This document shows, piece by piece, positions 1-9,374 of a DNA stretch of 64,000 nt; positions within the stretch are counted from its first letter, which is position 1; each line of letters starts with the position of its first letter. Origin of the DNA: AE-B3B sp964543295 (GTDB taxonomy: Bacteria > Aerophobota > Aerophobia > Aerophobales > AE-B3A); NCBI GenBank assembly GCA_964543295.1, contig CAZIXA010000010.1, positions 1 through 64,000 on the forward strand, read 5' to 3'. A program made the position numbers and the translations under genes. Under the pieces are notes generated by a model. It saw only the letters and a list, made by a program, of their open reading frames with translations. It made no database searches and was not told where the DNA came from.

Positions 1-60
1 GTCGCGGGGGGAATTCCGAAGGAATCGGCGAAGCCCTATTTCCCCCCTCGAGTATTTTGC
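1..60. repeat. Partial copy of a GC-rich hairpin repeat
   Basis: A G-run near position 5-11 faces a C-run at 44-49, and the right end (about 42-60: TTTCCCCCCTCGAGTAT) recurs almost exactly at 38148-38163, where a complete C/G-run hairpin is present. The left side is cut by the window edge. No gene is visible in 61-184 apart from the ribosome binding site of the next gene. Confidence 0.5.
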
Positions 61-184
61 AGACAGTCAATAGATTTGAGGATAAAACTAAAAGGTAATC
101 ATAAAAAAATATTCATAAAAAGATTAAAAGAAGACCAATGTCAAATGTTGAGACCTGACCCCGAATTTCAAAGGAGAAAGGAAA

Positions 185-1411
185 ATGAGAGATGCAGAAC
201 TAAGAAAGCGAGTTTTACAGGGCTATGAAGAAGGAGAGGGAATTTTTAGATTGGCTCCAACCTGGGTTCCTAGATCCTTTCTTGTGCCTGGCGGAAGAAT
301 TAAGTTAGCTCCACAGGATCTTTATATTCTTGGTGCTGATCGGGGAGGAATCGATGAAAGATGGCTTGCTTCTGTAACATGCGCTGATAATCCAGGAGCT
401 CCTGATGATGAGGGCTTAAGTTATATTGTGTTGAATGACAAAAAAATAATGCTCTTAAAAGACGCTATTGAAGTGGAAGGAAACCTTATCTTGGGGAAAG
501 AAATTATGGAGAGATACGGAGGATGGAAAATATTAACAAAATTTTTTGATAATTTGGGTCCAATTCCTCATCATCTTCACCAGGACAATGAACATGCGTC
601 CCTGGTGGGTCGAGAAGGAAAACCCGAAGCATACTATTTCCCACCCCAACTTAACTTTATTGAAAATCGATCTCCTTACACCTATTTTGGTTTAGAGCCG
701 GGTACAACAAAAAAGGATATCAAAAGGTGTTTAGAGCGTTGGGCTCAGGGTGACAACGGGATACTAAATTATGCACGAGCCTATAAGATTCAACCAGGAA
801 CGGGTTGGTTTATTCCACCGGCTATTTTGCATGCTCCGGGTTCTTTAGTTACTTATGAAGTCCAGTGGGCATCGGATGTGTTTGCCATGTTTCAATCTAT
901 GCTCGAAGGTAGACCCGTGCCATGGGATCTTCTGGTAAAAGATATTCCACCGGAGAGACATCAAGATCTTGATTTTATTGTGGATATAATTGACTGGCCG
1001 GCAAATGTTGATGAGCGCTTTAAAGAAAACCATTATCTGGAGCCGGTACCTGTAGCTGACACCGACCTTGAAGGATATCAAGAAAGATGGATTGTTTATG
1101 GGACAAAAGATTTATTTAGTGCAAAAGAACTGACTCTATCTTCAGGCAAGAGTGTGACCATAAAAGAAAACGGTGCTTATGGATTAGTTGTAGTACAGGG
1201 TCACGGAACCATTGGCAAGCTAGTTGTAGAGTCTCCCACGATGATCAGATATAGGGATTTGACCCATGATGAGTTGTTAGTTTCGCGTGAAGCAGCAACA
1301 AATGGGGTAACCATTAAAAACAATGGTCATGAGAACTTAGTGGTTTTAAAGCATTTTGGCCCCGGGACAAATCCAGATGCACCACTAATCAGGGACGTCG
1401 TCCTCAATTAG
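185..1411 (+). CDS. Cupin protein, mannose-6-phosphate isomerase-like
   Basis: 408 residues, starting at ATG behind AAAGGAGAAAGG. A cupin core is visible: HHLHQDNEHA at residues 129-138, KPE at 146-148 and a later LHAPGS with H216. This is the histidine/glutamate metal-binding set of class I phosphomannose isomerases. The C-terminal third looks like a second, metal-free cupin half (GAYGLVVVQGHG). The family interconverts phosphorylated or free sugars in the cytoplasm; the substrate here cannot be read from sequence. The gene converges on alr and their coding ends overlap by 27 bases, so antisense transcription there is likely. It is far longer than a single cupin but matches PMI-like length. 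Function as a sugar isomerase is inference; the cupin assignment is firm. Confidence 0.75.
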   Translation: MRDAELRKRVLQGYEEGEGIFRLAPTWVPRSFLVPGGRIKLAPQDLYILGADRGGIDERWLASVTCADNPGAPDDEGLSYIVLNDKKIMLLKDAIEVEGNLILGKEIMERYGGWKILTKFFDNLGPIPHHLHQDNEHASLVGREGKPEAYYFPPQLNFIENRSPYTYFGLEPGTTKKDIKRCLERWAQGDNGILNYARAYKIQPGTGWFIPPAILHAPGSLVTYEVQWASDVFAMFQSMLEGRPVPWDLLVKDIPPERHQDLDFIVDIIDWPANVDERFKENHYLEPVPVADTDLEGYQERWIVYGTKDLFSAKELTLSSGKSVTIKENGAYGLVVVQGHGTIGKLVVESPTMIRYRDLTHDELLVSREAATNGVTIKNNGHENLVVLKHFGPGTNPDAPLIRDVVLN

Positions 1412-2560
1412 GGATTTTACCTTAAATGGTTTTCCATTTTTTATAAAGACCTTGGATACTCGAGGTTTGTCAACCATGCAGATGATTTCGTAATTAATGG
1501 TTCCAGTTTTTTCGGCGATTTCTTCCACGGATATATCTTCTCCCTCCTGCCTACCCCAGAGAACAACCTCGTCGTCTACTTCTACTCCAGGGATGTCCGT
1601 CACATCTATCATGCATAGATCCATGCAAATTCTTCCAATTATAGGAGCTCTTCTTCCTCTAACCAGGACTTCTCCTCTGTCAGAAAGAAGCCTGGGATAG
1701 CCATCTGCATATCCCACCGGTAAAGTGGCTACTAGGATATTTTTAGTTGTGGTATATGCTCGTCCATAACCGATGTTTTCACCACCCCCCACCTTCTTTA
1801 TAAAAATGATCTTTGTCTTAAATTTCGCCACCGGCTTCAATTTGGTGGTTCTTTTGGCGAGAGGTAACGGAAACAGTCCATAGATAGTTATGCCTGGCCT
1901 TACCATTTCCAGATGGGTATAAGGTAGATCAAGAATGGCCGCGCTATTTGCCGCGTGCTTGAGGGGAACGCGAAAGCCTTCTTTTTCCAGTTCATCCACT
2001 ACTCTTTTGTATTGAGTAAACTGTAGCTCGGTATAGCTCTTATCTTCCTCATCAGCGGCAGCAAAATGGGTATATAGGCCTTCGATCTTAATATTATTCA
2101 TTTTTTTTATTCTTTTAATAAAATCTAAAGCTTCCTCTGATTTAATTCCTAATCGCCTCATACCTGTGTCAATCTTTATGTGAACTCTGGCATTTTTCTT
2201 ATATTTTACGGCAGCCTGAGATAATGCCTGGACGCTCTGAAGATCACACACAGTGGGAACAAGATCATAAAGAAGAAGCCAGTGTACTTGATCTTCCGGA
2301 GTAAGTCCTAACACGAGGATGGGAGCTGTAATACCTGCCTTGCGTAATATTATCCCTTCCTCTAATGCCCCAACTCCCAACCAGGTGGCACCACTTTCTA
2401 AAGCTACCCGTGATATTTCGATGGCATCATGTCCATAAGCATTTGCCTTGACCACAGCCATAATTTTAGAGTTCTTTCCGGCTATTCTTCTTATAGTTTT
2501 GATGTTGTGAGTAACAGCATCGAGATCGATCTCCAACCACACCCGTCCTAAATTATCCAC
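1385..2560 (-). CDS. alr: Alanine racemase
   Basis: Interconverts L- and D-alanine with PLP for peptidoglycan. 391 residues, normal family length. The PLP lysine is K38 in AVVKANAYGHD. The second catalytic base is Y265 in ENIGYGRAY, and MRRLGI at 134-139 holds the conserved arginine. The N-terminal TIM barrel and C-terminal beta domain (LPVGYADGYPR, GRICMDLCMIDVT) are complete. The start is GTG with AAAGGATCT upstream. It lies 21 bases downstream of ddl in the same direction, so both D-alanine steps are probably co-transcribed. Its 3' end overlaps the convergent cupin gene by 27 bases. Confidence 0.95.
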   Translation of the reverse strand: MDNLGRVWLEIDLDAVTHNIKTIRRIAGKNSKIMAVVKANAYGHDAIEISRVALESGATWLGVGALEEGIILRKAGITAPILVLGLTPEDQVHWLLLYDLVPTVCDLQSVQALSQAAVKYKKNARVHIKIDTGMRRLGIKSEEALDFIKRIKKMNNIKIEGLYTHFAAADEEDKSYTELQFTQYKRVVDELEKEGFRVPLKHAANSAAILDLPYTHLEMVRPGITIYGLFPLPLAKRTTKLKPVAKFKTKIIFIKKVGGGENIGYGRAYTTTKNILVATLPVGYADGYPRLLSDRGEVLVRGRRAPIIGRICMDLCMIDVTDIPGVEVDDEVVLWGRQEGEDISVEEIAEKTGTINYEIICMVDKPRVSKVFIKNGKPFKVKSLIEDDVPD

Positions 2561-2581
2561 CCGCAGATCCTTTCTTTTTCT

Positions 2582-3544
2582 TTATTGTGCTGCCCTTTTT
2601 ACAGCCAGTTCTATCATTCTCCTAAGTAGCTTTGGGAATTCGTAACCAGCCGCAAGTGCAGCCTTTGGGAGAAGACTTGTCGCCGTCATTCCTGGATTGG
2701 TATTAGCCTCTAAAACATAAAGATTTCTATCTTCTTCAATTAGCATATCAATCCTGGCCACAATATCTAGATTTAAAGCCTTGAAAGCCTGGAGTGCCAA
2801 TAGTTGAGTTTTCTCATATAGCTTTTTGGGAAGTCTCGCCGGGACAATATATTCTGTCTGCCCCTGGGTATATTTTGATTTAAAATCATAAACTCCTCTT
2901 TTGGGTAATATTTCCACAACTGGTAGTGGTTCTAAGTTGGGTCCCAGTCCCAAAATTCCCACTGTTACCTCTGTTCCTCTCAAATATTTTTCTACGAGCA
3001 AACATTTCCCGTATTTCATAGATTCTTTGATTGAGGATTTCAGGTTCATTTTTTCTTTGACCACCTTTAAGCCCACGCTCGAACCTTGCAGAGCTGGCTT
3101 CAAAACTATCGGGAGACCAAATTCTTCCCCTAGTTTTTTTGCGAGCCTATCTAAGTATCCGCGCTTGGTAGTTTCTTCCTGAGAAATCACCTTCCAGGGT
3201 GGGGTTGGAATGCCCTCACTTTTAAATATTTTTTTAGCCATTACTTTATTTAAAGCTAAAGCACTACCTAAGAGATCTGGCCCGGTAAACGGTATTTCCA
3301 TCAGTTTGCACACGGCCTGAATTGTTCCATCTTCCCCCCATCCTCCGTGTAAAGCAAGGACAGCCACATCAATTTTTTCCCTTTCAATTTCTTTTAGCAT
3401 CTTGCGATCGACATCCATCTTTACCACATCTAGCCCTTCATCTTTTAAGGCTTTGTATATCGCCTGCCCACTTTTTAAAGAAACTTCACGTTCTTCCGAT
3501 TCTCCTCCGTACAAGACGCCTATTTTTTTGTCGGCCAATATCAC
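2582..3544 (-). CDS. ddl: D-alanine--D-alanine ligase
   Basis: ATP-grasp ligase that makes the D-Ala-D-Ala dipeptide for the cell wall. Visible landmarks are VLYGGESEEREVS at the N terminus, LHGGWGEDG, the ATP-binding PALQGSSVGLKVV loop, LLVEKYLRGTEVT and the metal-binding LEANTNPGMTATSL near the C terminus. An upstream TTG at 3574 is in frame, but the GTG at 3544 follows AAAAGGAGATCACAG and gives the usual N terminus (about 320 residues), so I choose 3544. It sits between the xre regulator and alr, and all three read in one direction with short gaps. This ties the regulator to D-alanine metabolism by position only. Confidence 0.95.
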   Translation of the reverse strand: MILADKKIGVLYGGESEEREVSLKSGQAIYKALKDEGLDVVKMDVDRKMLKEIEREKIDVAVLALHGGWGEDGTIQAVCKLMEIPFTGPDLLGSALALNKVMAKKIFKSEGIPTPPWKVISQEETTKRGYLDRLAKKLGEEFGLPIVLKPALQGSSVGLKVVKEKMNLKSSIKESMKYGKCLLVEKYLRGTEVTVGILGLGPNLEPLPVVEILPKRGVYDFKSKYTQGQTEYIVPARLPKKLYEKTQLLALQAFKALNLDIVARIDMLIEEDRNLYVLEANTNPGMTATSLLPKAALAAGYEFPKLLRRMIELAVKRAAQ

Positions 3545-3621
3545 CTGTGATCTCCTTTTGTGTTTGCCTCTCAAGCTATAAACAAAGAGATAGCTCTTCT
3601 TTCATCGAGGCTTGATGGCTT

Positions 3622-4224
3622 TTATTTCTTCTTCGAACTCGATTCTCTTCCTCTAAGAAAATTTAAACCTCCCCAGAAGGATGGTGGGGTCATGGCCCAA
3701 ATTGAGATTACTTTTCCTTTTCCAGTATTCTTAAACCTATGGGGAATACAGCTCTGAAAATAGATACTGTCACCCTCTTTTAGACAATATCTTTCCTTTC
3801 CTAATTTCACCTCTAACTCACCCTTGATGACATATCCACATTCCTCCCCACTGTGCGCTACCAGTTCATTTTCTTCATTTTCGTCCTCTTCTGGCTCAAT
3901 CTCCACCAATAAGAATTCAATTTTCTTATTTGGGTCCGGTGAAAGTAGTTGATAAATAACATGAGAATTTGAAAATATGGTGGTCTTCTTTCTTTGTTTT
4001 TTTCTCATCACTGGCCAGGGCTTAGGAGTAGCTTCAGTGAAAAAGGATACCATGGGTACTTTTAAAGCACTTGAAATTTTTGCTAGGCTATTAAGAGAGG
4101 GACTAATGAGATCTCTTTCTACCTGACTGATAAGGCTACTGGTTAGATTGGTCTTTTTAGATAGTTCCTTGATACTCATATTCCTTGCCAGCCGGAACTC
4201 TCTTATAACCTTTCCGATTTTCAT
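3622..4224 (-). CDS. XRE-family regulator with C-terminal cupin
   Basis: 200 residues. An N-terminal helix-turn-helix of Cro/CI type spans about residues 7-60 (ELSKKTNLTSSLISQVERDL). After a basic linker, a cupin_2 domain lies at about 110-185 (AHSGEECGYVIKGELEVKLG, then IPHRFKNTG). The family senses small ligands through the cupin and controls amino acid, amine or sugar-acid genes. It lies 77 bases upstream of the ddl start I prefer and could be the first gene of an xre-ddl-alr transcript. A strong promoter (4466-4493) is upstream with a MITE-like element in the leader. Ligand and targets are unknown. Confidence 0.85.
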   Translation of the reverse strand: MKIGKVIREFRLARNMSIKELSKKTNLTSSLISQVERDLISPSLNSLAKISSALKVPMVSFFTEATPKPWPVMRKKQRKKTTIFSNSHVIYQLLSPDPNKKIEFLLVEIEPEEDENEENELVAHSGEECGYVIKGELEVKLGKERYCLKEGDSIYFQSCIPHRFKNTGKGKVISIWAMTPPSFWGGLNFLRGRESSSKKK

Positions 4225-4235
4225 CTTATTTTGTT

Positions 4236-4430
4236 ACTATTCAGCCACAGATTTACGCGGATATTTTTTCTTTTATTATCATATACAAGTCTTTTGAATT
4301 CTGGTTTTCTGGCAAAATTCAATAATAAGCGAACTTCAATAGTTGTTGCCTTATTTTTCAACAAACTCAATAAACCCAACAAACTCAATAAACCCAAACC
4401 GTGTTCATCTGTGTGAATCTGTGGTCAAAC
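4236..4430. repeat. MITE-like element, family A (long copy)
   Basis: Imperfect terminal inverted repeats bound this segment: ACTATTCAGCCACAGATTTA at the left and, reverse-complemented at the right, GACCACAGATTCACACAGAT. The interior is AT-rich, with an 18-base unit AACAAACTCAATAAACCC repeated in tandem at 4360-4377 and 4378-4395. No transposase is encoded. A second, shorter copy lies at 14531-14610. It falls in the leader of the xre gene, between its promoter and start codon. Confidence 0.6.
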
Positions 4431-4465
4431 ATTGCAAAATTAATTCTAAATTAATAATTTAATAT

Positions 4466-4493
4466 ATAATAAAATAATCTGAGAAAATGTCAA
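4466..4493 (-). promoter_or_regulatory. Promoter for xre-ddl-alr
   Basis: On the minus strand TTGACA (4488-4493) is followed by a 16-base spacer and TATTAT (4466-4471). This matches the other promoters in the window. The transcript would cross the MITE-like element before reaching xre at 4224. Confidence 0.6.
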
Positions 4494-4523
4494 CTCCATT
4501 TGTCCAATTTCAGGAAAAAGGTG

Positions 4524-4589
4524 GGTAGCCGCAGGCTTTAGCCTGCGCAAAACTGCCTAAAATAGCGCAACCTAAAGGTTGCGACTACC
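4524..4589. repeat. Paired-hairpin palindromic repeat (family F)
   Basis: Two adjacent hairpins, GCAGGCTTTAGCCTGC and CGCAACCTAAAGGTTGCG, are framed by outer inverted ends GGTAGCCGC and GCGACTACC. Related hairpins occur at 14552-14575, 19442-19482 and 20703-20745. REP-like intergenic repeats of this form are common in some candidate phyla. The rest of 4590-4728 shows no gene. Confidence 0.65.
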
Positions 4590-4728
4590 GTACTTTGCCA
4601 CGCAAGCGCAGGTGCTTGCAAAGACAAATGGGTAAAGGCTGGCAGGAATTTAGTCTGGTATGAGAAATTAGGCGGGAGATAAAATAAGAATTTTTCAAGT
4701 GTGAAAGATAGACATTTCGTTTCTTAAC

Positions 4729-6105
4729 TTATCTTTCTACCAAAGCTTCCTCTATAGCCTCTCTGAAGGCACTAGCTCCGTCTTTGATAGCTTCTTCGGT
4801 AATGATAAGAGGAGGGCATGTTTTGATAGTGGCCCCTTCAAAACCAACGGGTGCGAAAAGCATTAGTCCTTTTTCCACAGCCTTTTCAACTATCCTGAAA
4901 GCCATTTCTCCATCTGGCTCTTTGCTTCCATTTCTTACAATATGAACTCCATATACCAATCCCTTACCGTAGACTGCTCCAATAATATCGGAAAAATCTC
5001 TTCTGATCTCCTCAAGCTCAGCAAAAAGAAATTCTCCTACTTTCTCGGCCCTGTGTGCAAGATTTTCTCTCTCGATGATTTCCAGATTAGCAAGAGCTGC
5101 AGCTACACACACGGGATTACCGGTATGGGTGCTAGTCATACTCCCAGGGGGGTATAAATCCATAATCTCGGTTCTTCCTATCAAGGCAGACAAAGGGAGA
5201 GATGAGGTAATGCCTTTTCCGCAGCAAATTAAGTCAGGAATCACCTCATAATGTTCAAAACCAAACATCTTTCCAGTTCTTCCAAATGCAGCTTGTATTT
5301 CATCAAATATTAGAAGTACTCGATTTTCTTTACACCACTGAGATAATTTCTTTACATATTCTTTCGGCATGAAGCAGGCTCCACCACCTTGGTAAGTCTC
5401 ACTGATTACTCCAGCAATCTGATCTGGAGTCACCCCTTTTTTCTCGAGAGTTTTTTCAAACACTTTAAAACTTCTATCTTCACATCGAAAATCTCCCGGG
5501 AATGGAACTTGGTGAAAATTGGGATCTAAATTTACAATCCAACTTTTTAAAGAGGGAATTCCCCCTATCATTTGAGCTCCTAAAGTTCGTCCATGAAAAG
5601 CACCTTCAAAAGAAATAATTCCTATTTTTTTATTTCCTTCTATTTCTTGTCCCCATGTCTGAGCTAATTTTATAGCACATTCCGCTGTTTCCGAACCAGT
5701 AGTCAACAGAAAGACCTTATCTAGGCCTTCTGGGGCAAGTTTTGACAATTTCTCTACCAAACGGGCTCGAAGTTCGCTGGGAAAACAATAATTATGTAAC
5801 AGTCCGTGGTTTACCTGATTTACAATAGCTTCTTTTATCTCTTCTCTTCCATGACCAGCAGAGGTCACTAACACTCCAGAGCTCCAGTCAAGCCACATAT
5901 TGCCATACTTATCGTACACCTGAATTCCTTCAGCTCTATCCCATATCACCGGCGGTTGCCCGGACATAGAGCGAAGCTCATATTTACGCAAATCCGCCAG
6001 TATGGGTATAGATTCAGGTACAGGTATACGAGTAACTATTCTCCGATAACGAGTATCTACCTTTTTTACCTCCTTCGGTTTCATAGAATAAATTTGTCCA
6101 CCCAT
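4729..6105 (-). CDS. Class III PLP aminotransferase
   Basis: 458 residues with the full class III fold: TTGSETAECAIKLA (135-148) binds the PLP phosphate, FDEIQAAFGRTG at 267-278 carries the aspartate that contacts PLP nitrogen, and K297 in CCGKGITSS is the Schiff-base lysine. The family includes 4-aminobutyrate, ornithine and other omega-amino acid aminotransferases; side-chain choice cannot be read here. The start ATG follows GAGGAGTGGC. It is the last gene of a minus-strand series from the GntR gene at 12.5 kb through ABC transporter, LarA-like and cyclase genes. It may therefore finish the same catabolic route, although a 322-base gap with a decayed remnant separates it. Confidence 0.85.
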   Translation of the reverse strand: MGGQIYSMKPKEVKKVDTRYRRIVTRIPVPESIPILADLRKYELRSMSGQPPVIWDRAEGIQVYDKYGNMWLDWSSGVLVTSAGHGREEIKEAIVNQVNHGLLHNYCFPSELRARLVEKLSKLAPEGLDKVFLLTTGSETAECAIKLAQTWGQEIEGNKKIGIISFEGAFHGRTLGAQMIGGIPSLKSWIVNLDPNFHQVPFPGDFRCEDRSFKVFEKTLEKKGVTPDQIAGVISETYQGGGACFMPKEYVKKLSQWCKENRVLLIFDEIQAAFGRTGKMFGFEHYEVIPDLICCGKGITSSLPLSALIGRTEIMDLYPPGSMTSTHTGNPVCVAAALANLEIIERENLAHRAEKVGEFLFAELEEIRRDFSDIIGAVYGKGLVYGVHIVRNGSKEPDGEMAFRIVEKAVEKGLMLFAPVGFEGATIKTCPPLIITEEAIKDGASAFREAIEEALVER

Positions 6106-6166
6106 TTATGCCACTCCTCATAAATGATCTAAATCAAAATCAAATTGATCTTTAACTACTTTCAAG

Positions 6167-6402
6167 TCATCCGCCAATTAAACAACCTCTCGGTAATAAA
6201 GCAAAGGCATAACCGGTAGGTACACCATCACTGAAATAGCACATAACTTTCCCAATGGAACCATTCGATCTGTAATGGGATCTGCGCCAATGACGGGAAG
6301 AATCCTATCTTCGATAGTGAGGAACTTAAGGTAAACCACATTAATTCTTAGAAGATCATAAAAGGAATAATTATTGAGGCTGTAGATCCTGCCATATTAA
6401 GG
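6167..6402 (-). pseudogene. Decayed C-terminal remnant of an unrecognised enzyme
   Basis: The 322-base gap between the cyclase and aminotransferase genes holds minus-strand coding-like sequence in two frames. One frame reads ...EDRILPVIGADPITDR. After a shift, the next reads NGSIGKVMCYFSDGVPTGYA and ends at a stop at 6167. The two pieces join naturally into about 75 residues. No start codon or ribosome site is evident. I do not recognise the family; it looks like the tail of a gene lost from the operon. Confidence 0.4.
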
Positions 6403-6427
6403 GGATAGTATATTCCAATTGAACGTG

Positions 6428-7057
6428 TCATAAGCTAAGTGCCAGTGCTCTCACAGGTGACGCTTCTCCTCTTTTCACTTTTATCGGAGCAGCAATAAAG
6501 AATAGCTTCCTACCGCGTAATGCTTTTATATTGACCAAATTCTCTATAACTCCTATATTAGCACTCAAAACCTTACGATGAAATGGGTGTTCACCTTCGG
6601 GGGGATCCACTGAAGGGATATCTGCACCAAGTCCTTTTATTCCTGTCTCAACAAGAAAATCCGCAACATTCTCAGCAAAACCGGGATAATCCTTATAATA
6701 GACTGGAGTTCCATAATTGGTTTCCCACCCAGTCGAAATGATAAGTATAGAATCTCTCTCCAGATTTGCGTCTCTTAGATCATCACGAGTGACAACTTCT
6801 CCTGCCTTCTTGTCAACACCTACAATATGGGCCCAACCCACAAACTTGTCTAACGGGAATTGAATAACGTCTTGTCCATTCGTTGAATAAGCCAAAGGTA
6901 CATCAATGTGGGTCCCGGTATGACTTCCCATTTGCAATTCAGTACAGTTAGCACCGTCTTTATCATAATCCAAAACCTTCCTTATTATGAACCTTGGGTC
7001 GCCAGGCCATATGGGCATTTCAACCGATAAAGTTACGCTCAAATCGTATATTTCCAT
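6428..7057 (-). CDS. Cyclase / kynurenine formamidase-like hydrolase
   Basis: 209 residues, the usual size. The family signature HTGTHID lies at residues 46-52 with its metal-binding histidines and aspartate. A second conserved part, SVDPPEGEHPFHRKVL, is near residue 150. Family members (PF04199) are metal-dependent amidases or lactonases that open formyl-amides or cyclic esters in the cytoplasm. The start ATG follows AGGAGGAGC. It lies between LarA-like and aminotransferase genes in a minus-strand block, which suggests a hydrolytic step in breakdown of an imported compound. The substrate is not known, and the kynurenine role is unlikely since no other kynurenine gene is present. Confidence 0.8.
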   Translation of the reverse strand: MEIYDLSVTLSVEMPIWPGDPRFIIRKVLDYDKDGANCTELQMGSHTGTHIDVPLAYSTNGQDVIQFPLDKFVGWAHIVGVDKKAGEVVTRDDLRDANLERDSILIISTGWETNYGTPVYYKDYPGFAENVADFLVETGIKGLGADIPSVDPPEGEHPFHRKVLSANIGVIENLVNIKALRGRKLFFIAAPIKVKRGEASPVRALALSL

Positions 7058-7181
7058 TTTCTGCTCCTCCTAGTCGAAAGACTATTTTTGTATTGATTTC
7101 CCAACTAACAATCTTTAAACTACTTTAGGTTCATCTCTCTAATTTCTCTCACTATAAAATCATTGGTTATTCACAAGGAAA

Positions 7182-8447
7182 CTATTCAATAAGAGGTAGT
7201 AATTCGGCTGCATGTGTTGCGACAATCACCGTAGCGTCTCGCCCATACTCGCGAATAGATTCGTCAAGTGCCTTTTGGACAGAAAATATTGGAACAAAAC
7301 CCAACCGACGGATATGCTCCTTGGGAATATAACTAGAATACATCTTAACTCGAGCCTTTCGTACGATGTCTTTCCGCATAATTGTATCCGCTGCCGCGTT
7401 CAAATCCTTAATTTGCTCTTTTTCTATCTTAGCCTCCAGCTCATCCAGAGTTAAAGAAGCCAATTCCAAAAGCGCTCCATGTGTGGGACAAATCCCCTCA
7501 TAACAAGGACTAGCAAAAATAATAGTTCCTCCCTTCTTAACCAGGAGTTGTCCCACAAATAAGGCCTTTATGGCCTGCCAAAAGTCTAGATCTGCCGGAT
7601 AGGAATCAATAACTACTATATCTGCAGGCTCAGGTACTTCAACCCCGTAAACCAATTTGGCACACTTAACTCCTTCCCTATGAGCGGAAATAAAGTCTCC
7701 TCCTACTATCTTTACCACTTCCCCATCTCTGTTAAGCACCGTATTAATAATGAAGTTAAGACCCACCTTTCTTGCTATATCCTCCATTTCTTTTCTTACC
7801 GGGTTATTTAAATTACCCAGCATTTGTTCACTAGGATATCTGGCAGCCAAAAGATGGGTCATGTCGGTGGTCAAGCTTCCTGATACTCCAGGTTGTATTA
7901 TTTTTGCTCCTCCTGACCATCCACTTAAGCGATGGGGTACAATGTTACCTATCCCTATAATAAATTCTGCCTCCATAACTGTGCTGTTTATCCATATAGG
8001 AGTTCCCAGGGAAGTATTGCCCAGGTAGATAAGTTTGTCTTTATTCAAAGGTTGATGATTAATGATGTCAATCTTACAAGCAATATCTGTCCCAAAGCGT
8101 TCTACAATCTCACTCGAGGACATGGGTCGATGAGTCCCTAAGGCCACTACAATCTTTATATTCCTCTTATCTATCCTCGCCTTATTTAATTCATCAAGGA
8201 CAATGGGCATAATATTCCTTACAGGAGTGCTTCTGGTATTGTCATCACACAAAATTACTATGGATTTAGCTTTCCCCACCAAGTTACCCAGCCTATCCGT
8301 TCCGATGGGATTAGTTAAAGATTTTCTTATTTCCTTATCCTTATCTTTAACTGGATCCGTTAGTTTTGGTTGCAAAATAGACAACAGATTTCTCTTATCT
8401 CCAGTAATTTTTATTGTTTGATCACCGTACCGTAAGTAAATAATCAT
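7182..8447 (-). CDS. LarA-like nickel-dependent racemase (DUF2088 family)
   Basis: 421 residues. Matches the lactate racemase LarA fold: an N-terminal domain with CDDNTRSTP near residues 78-86 and ALGTHRPMS, then HRLSGWSGGAKIIQPGVSG, the region that carries conserved histidines and the tethering lysine in LarA. LarA uses a nickel-pincer nucleotide made by LarB, LarC and LarE. None of these maturation genes is in the window. Relatives racemise or epimerise many 2-hydroxyacids, so lactate is only one option. It follows the two ABC permeases by 39 bases, pointing to action on the imported compound. Confidence 0.8.
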   Translation of the reverse strand: MIIYLRYGDQTIKITGDKRNLLSILQPKLTDPVKDKDKEIRKSLTNPIGTDRLGNLVGKAKSIVILCDDNTRSTPVRNIMPIVLDELNKARIDKRNIKIVVALGTHRPMSSSEIVERFGTDIACKIDIINHQPLNKDKLIYLGNTSLGTPIWINSTVMEAEFIIGIGNIVPHRLSGWSGGAKIIQPGVSGSLTTDMTHLLAARYPSEQMLGNLNNPVRKEMEDIARKVGLNFIINTVLNRDGEVVKIVGGDFISAHREGVKCAKLVYGVEVPEPADIVVIDSYPADLDFWQAIKALFVGQLLVKKGGTIIFASPCYEGICPTHGALLELASLTLDELEAKIEKEQIKDLNAAADTIMRKDIVRKARVKMYSSYIPKEHIRRLGFVPIFSVQKALDESIREYGRDATVIVATHAAELLPLIE

Positions 8448-8486
8448 ATTTCAATTTTGTCTCCCGTTAAAAGATTTAAATGGGTT

Positions 8487-9374
8487 TTACCCCTTCATTG
8501 CCCCAAAAGTCAATCCTCTGACCAAATATTTCTGCACAGCAAAAGTGAAGATAAGAAGAGGTACAATACAGAACATTGAAGCTGCAGCCATCTGACCCCA
8601 CATAATTCCCCGGAGATCCTTAAAACCAGCCAAAGCTACAGGAAGAGTTGTAGCTTGGGCTCGGGTAAGCAATAAGGCAAATAAAAACTCGTTCCAGGAC
8701 AGGACAAAACAAAAAACCATAGTAGCAGCAACTCCTGGTGCCACTAAAGGTAATAACACTCTCCATAACACTGAAAATTGAGTACATCCATCCAGAAGCC
8801 CACTTTCTTCAATCTCTTTAGGAATGTCCTGGAAAAATCCTTTAAGCATCCAGATAGCAAAAGAAAGATTGAACACCGTATATATCAAGATCATCCCTAA
8901 ATGAGTATCTAGCAACTTGATATCCCTGTAAAGTAGAAATAAAGGAATAGCCAGGGCAATGGGAGGAAACATTCTTGTGCTCAGTATATAAAATAAAAGA
9001 TTATCCTTAGCTCTGAAATCAAATCTGGCTAAAGCATAGGCGGCGGGGATAGCTAAGAGTAAAGATAGTAGAACGCTTCCTCCGGCGATTAGTAAACTAT
9101 TGTAAGCAAAGCGGAGTACGGTTCCAATTTGCCCCACACTCACTACACCTACGGCGGTCTTCTTTTCTATCACCTTCTTAGGAGGAAAAATGACCTCCTT
9201 ATAATGGGATAATGTAGGTCTTTTGGGTACCCAGTGTGGTACACGAGAAAAGTACTCTCCTTCAGGCTTAAAAGATACAGTAATAGTCCAATAAATGGGG
9301 AAAAATAGGAAAATAAAGAAAGCTCCTATTCCCAAAACTCTTGCAATTAACTGTACCGATTTTCCTGAAAACAC
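8487..9374 (-). CDS. ABC sugar transporter permease, MalG type
   Basis: 295 residues with about six membrane segments. The cytoplasmic EAA loop that docks the ATPase is visible as EESGLLDGC near residues 192-200, followed by LPLVAPG. The N terminus has the short first helix of MalG-type permeases. The GTG start directly follows the stop of the other permease, with TAAGGAGC as ribosome site. It forms the inner-membrane channel with the MalF-type partner. No ATPase gene is nearby, so a shared MsmX/UgpC-type ATPase elsewhere is likely; that is inference from known systems. Confidence 0.9.
   Translation of the reverse strand: MFSGKSVQLIARVLGIGAFFIFLFFPIYWTITVSFKPEGEYFSRVPHWVPKRPTLSHYKEVIFPPKKVIEKKTAVGVVSVGQIGTVLRFAYNSLLIAGGSVLLSLLLAIPAAYALARFDFRAKDNLLFYILSTRMFPPIALAIPLFLLYRDIKLLDTHLGMILIYTVFNLSFAIWMLKGFFQDIPKEIEESGLLDGCTQFSVLWRVLLPLVAPGVAATMVFCFVLSWNEFLFALLLTRAQATTLPVALAGFKDLRGIMWGQMAAASMFCIVPLLIFTFAVQKYLVRGLTFGAMKG

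Noticed and set aside
4236..4430. CRISPR-like direct repeats
   Set aside because: Only one 18-base unit is repeated twice in tandem, with no spacers; the segment is an inverted-repeat element.
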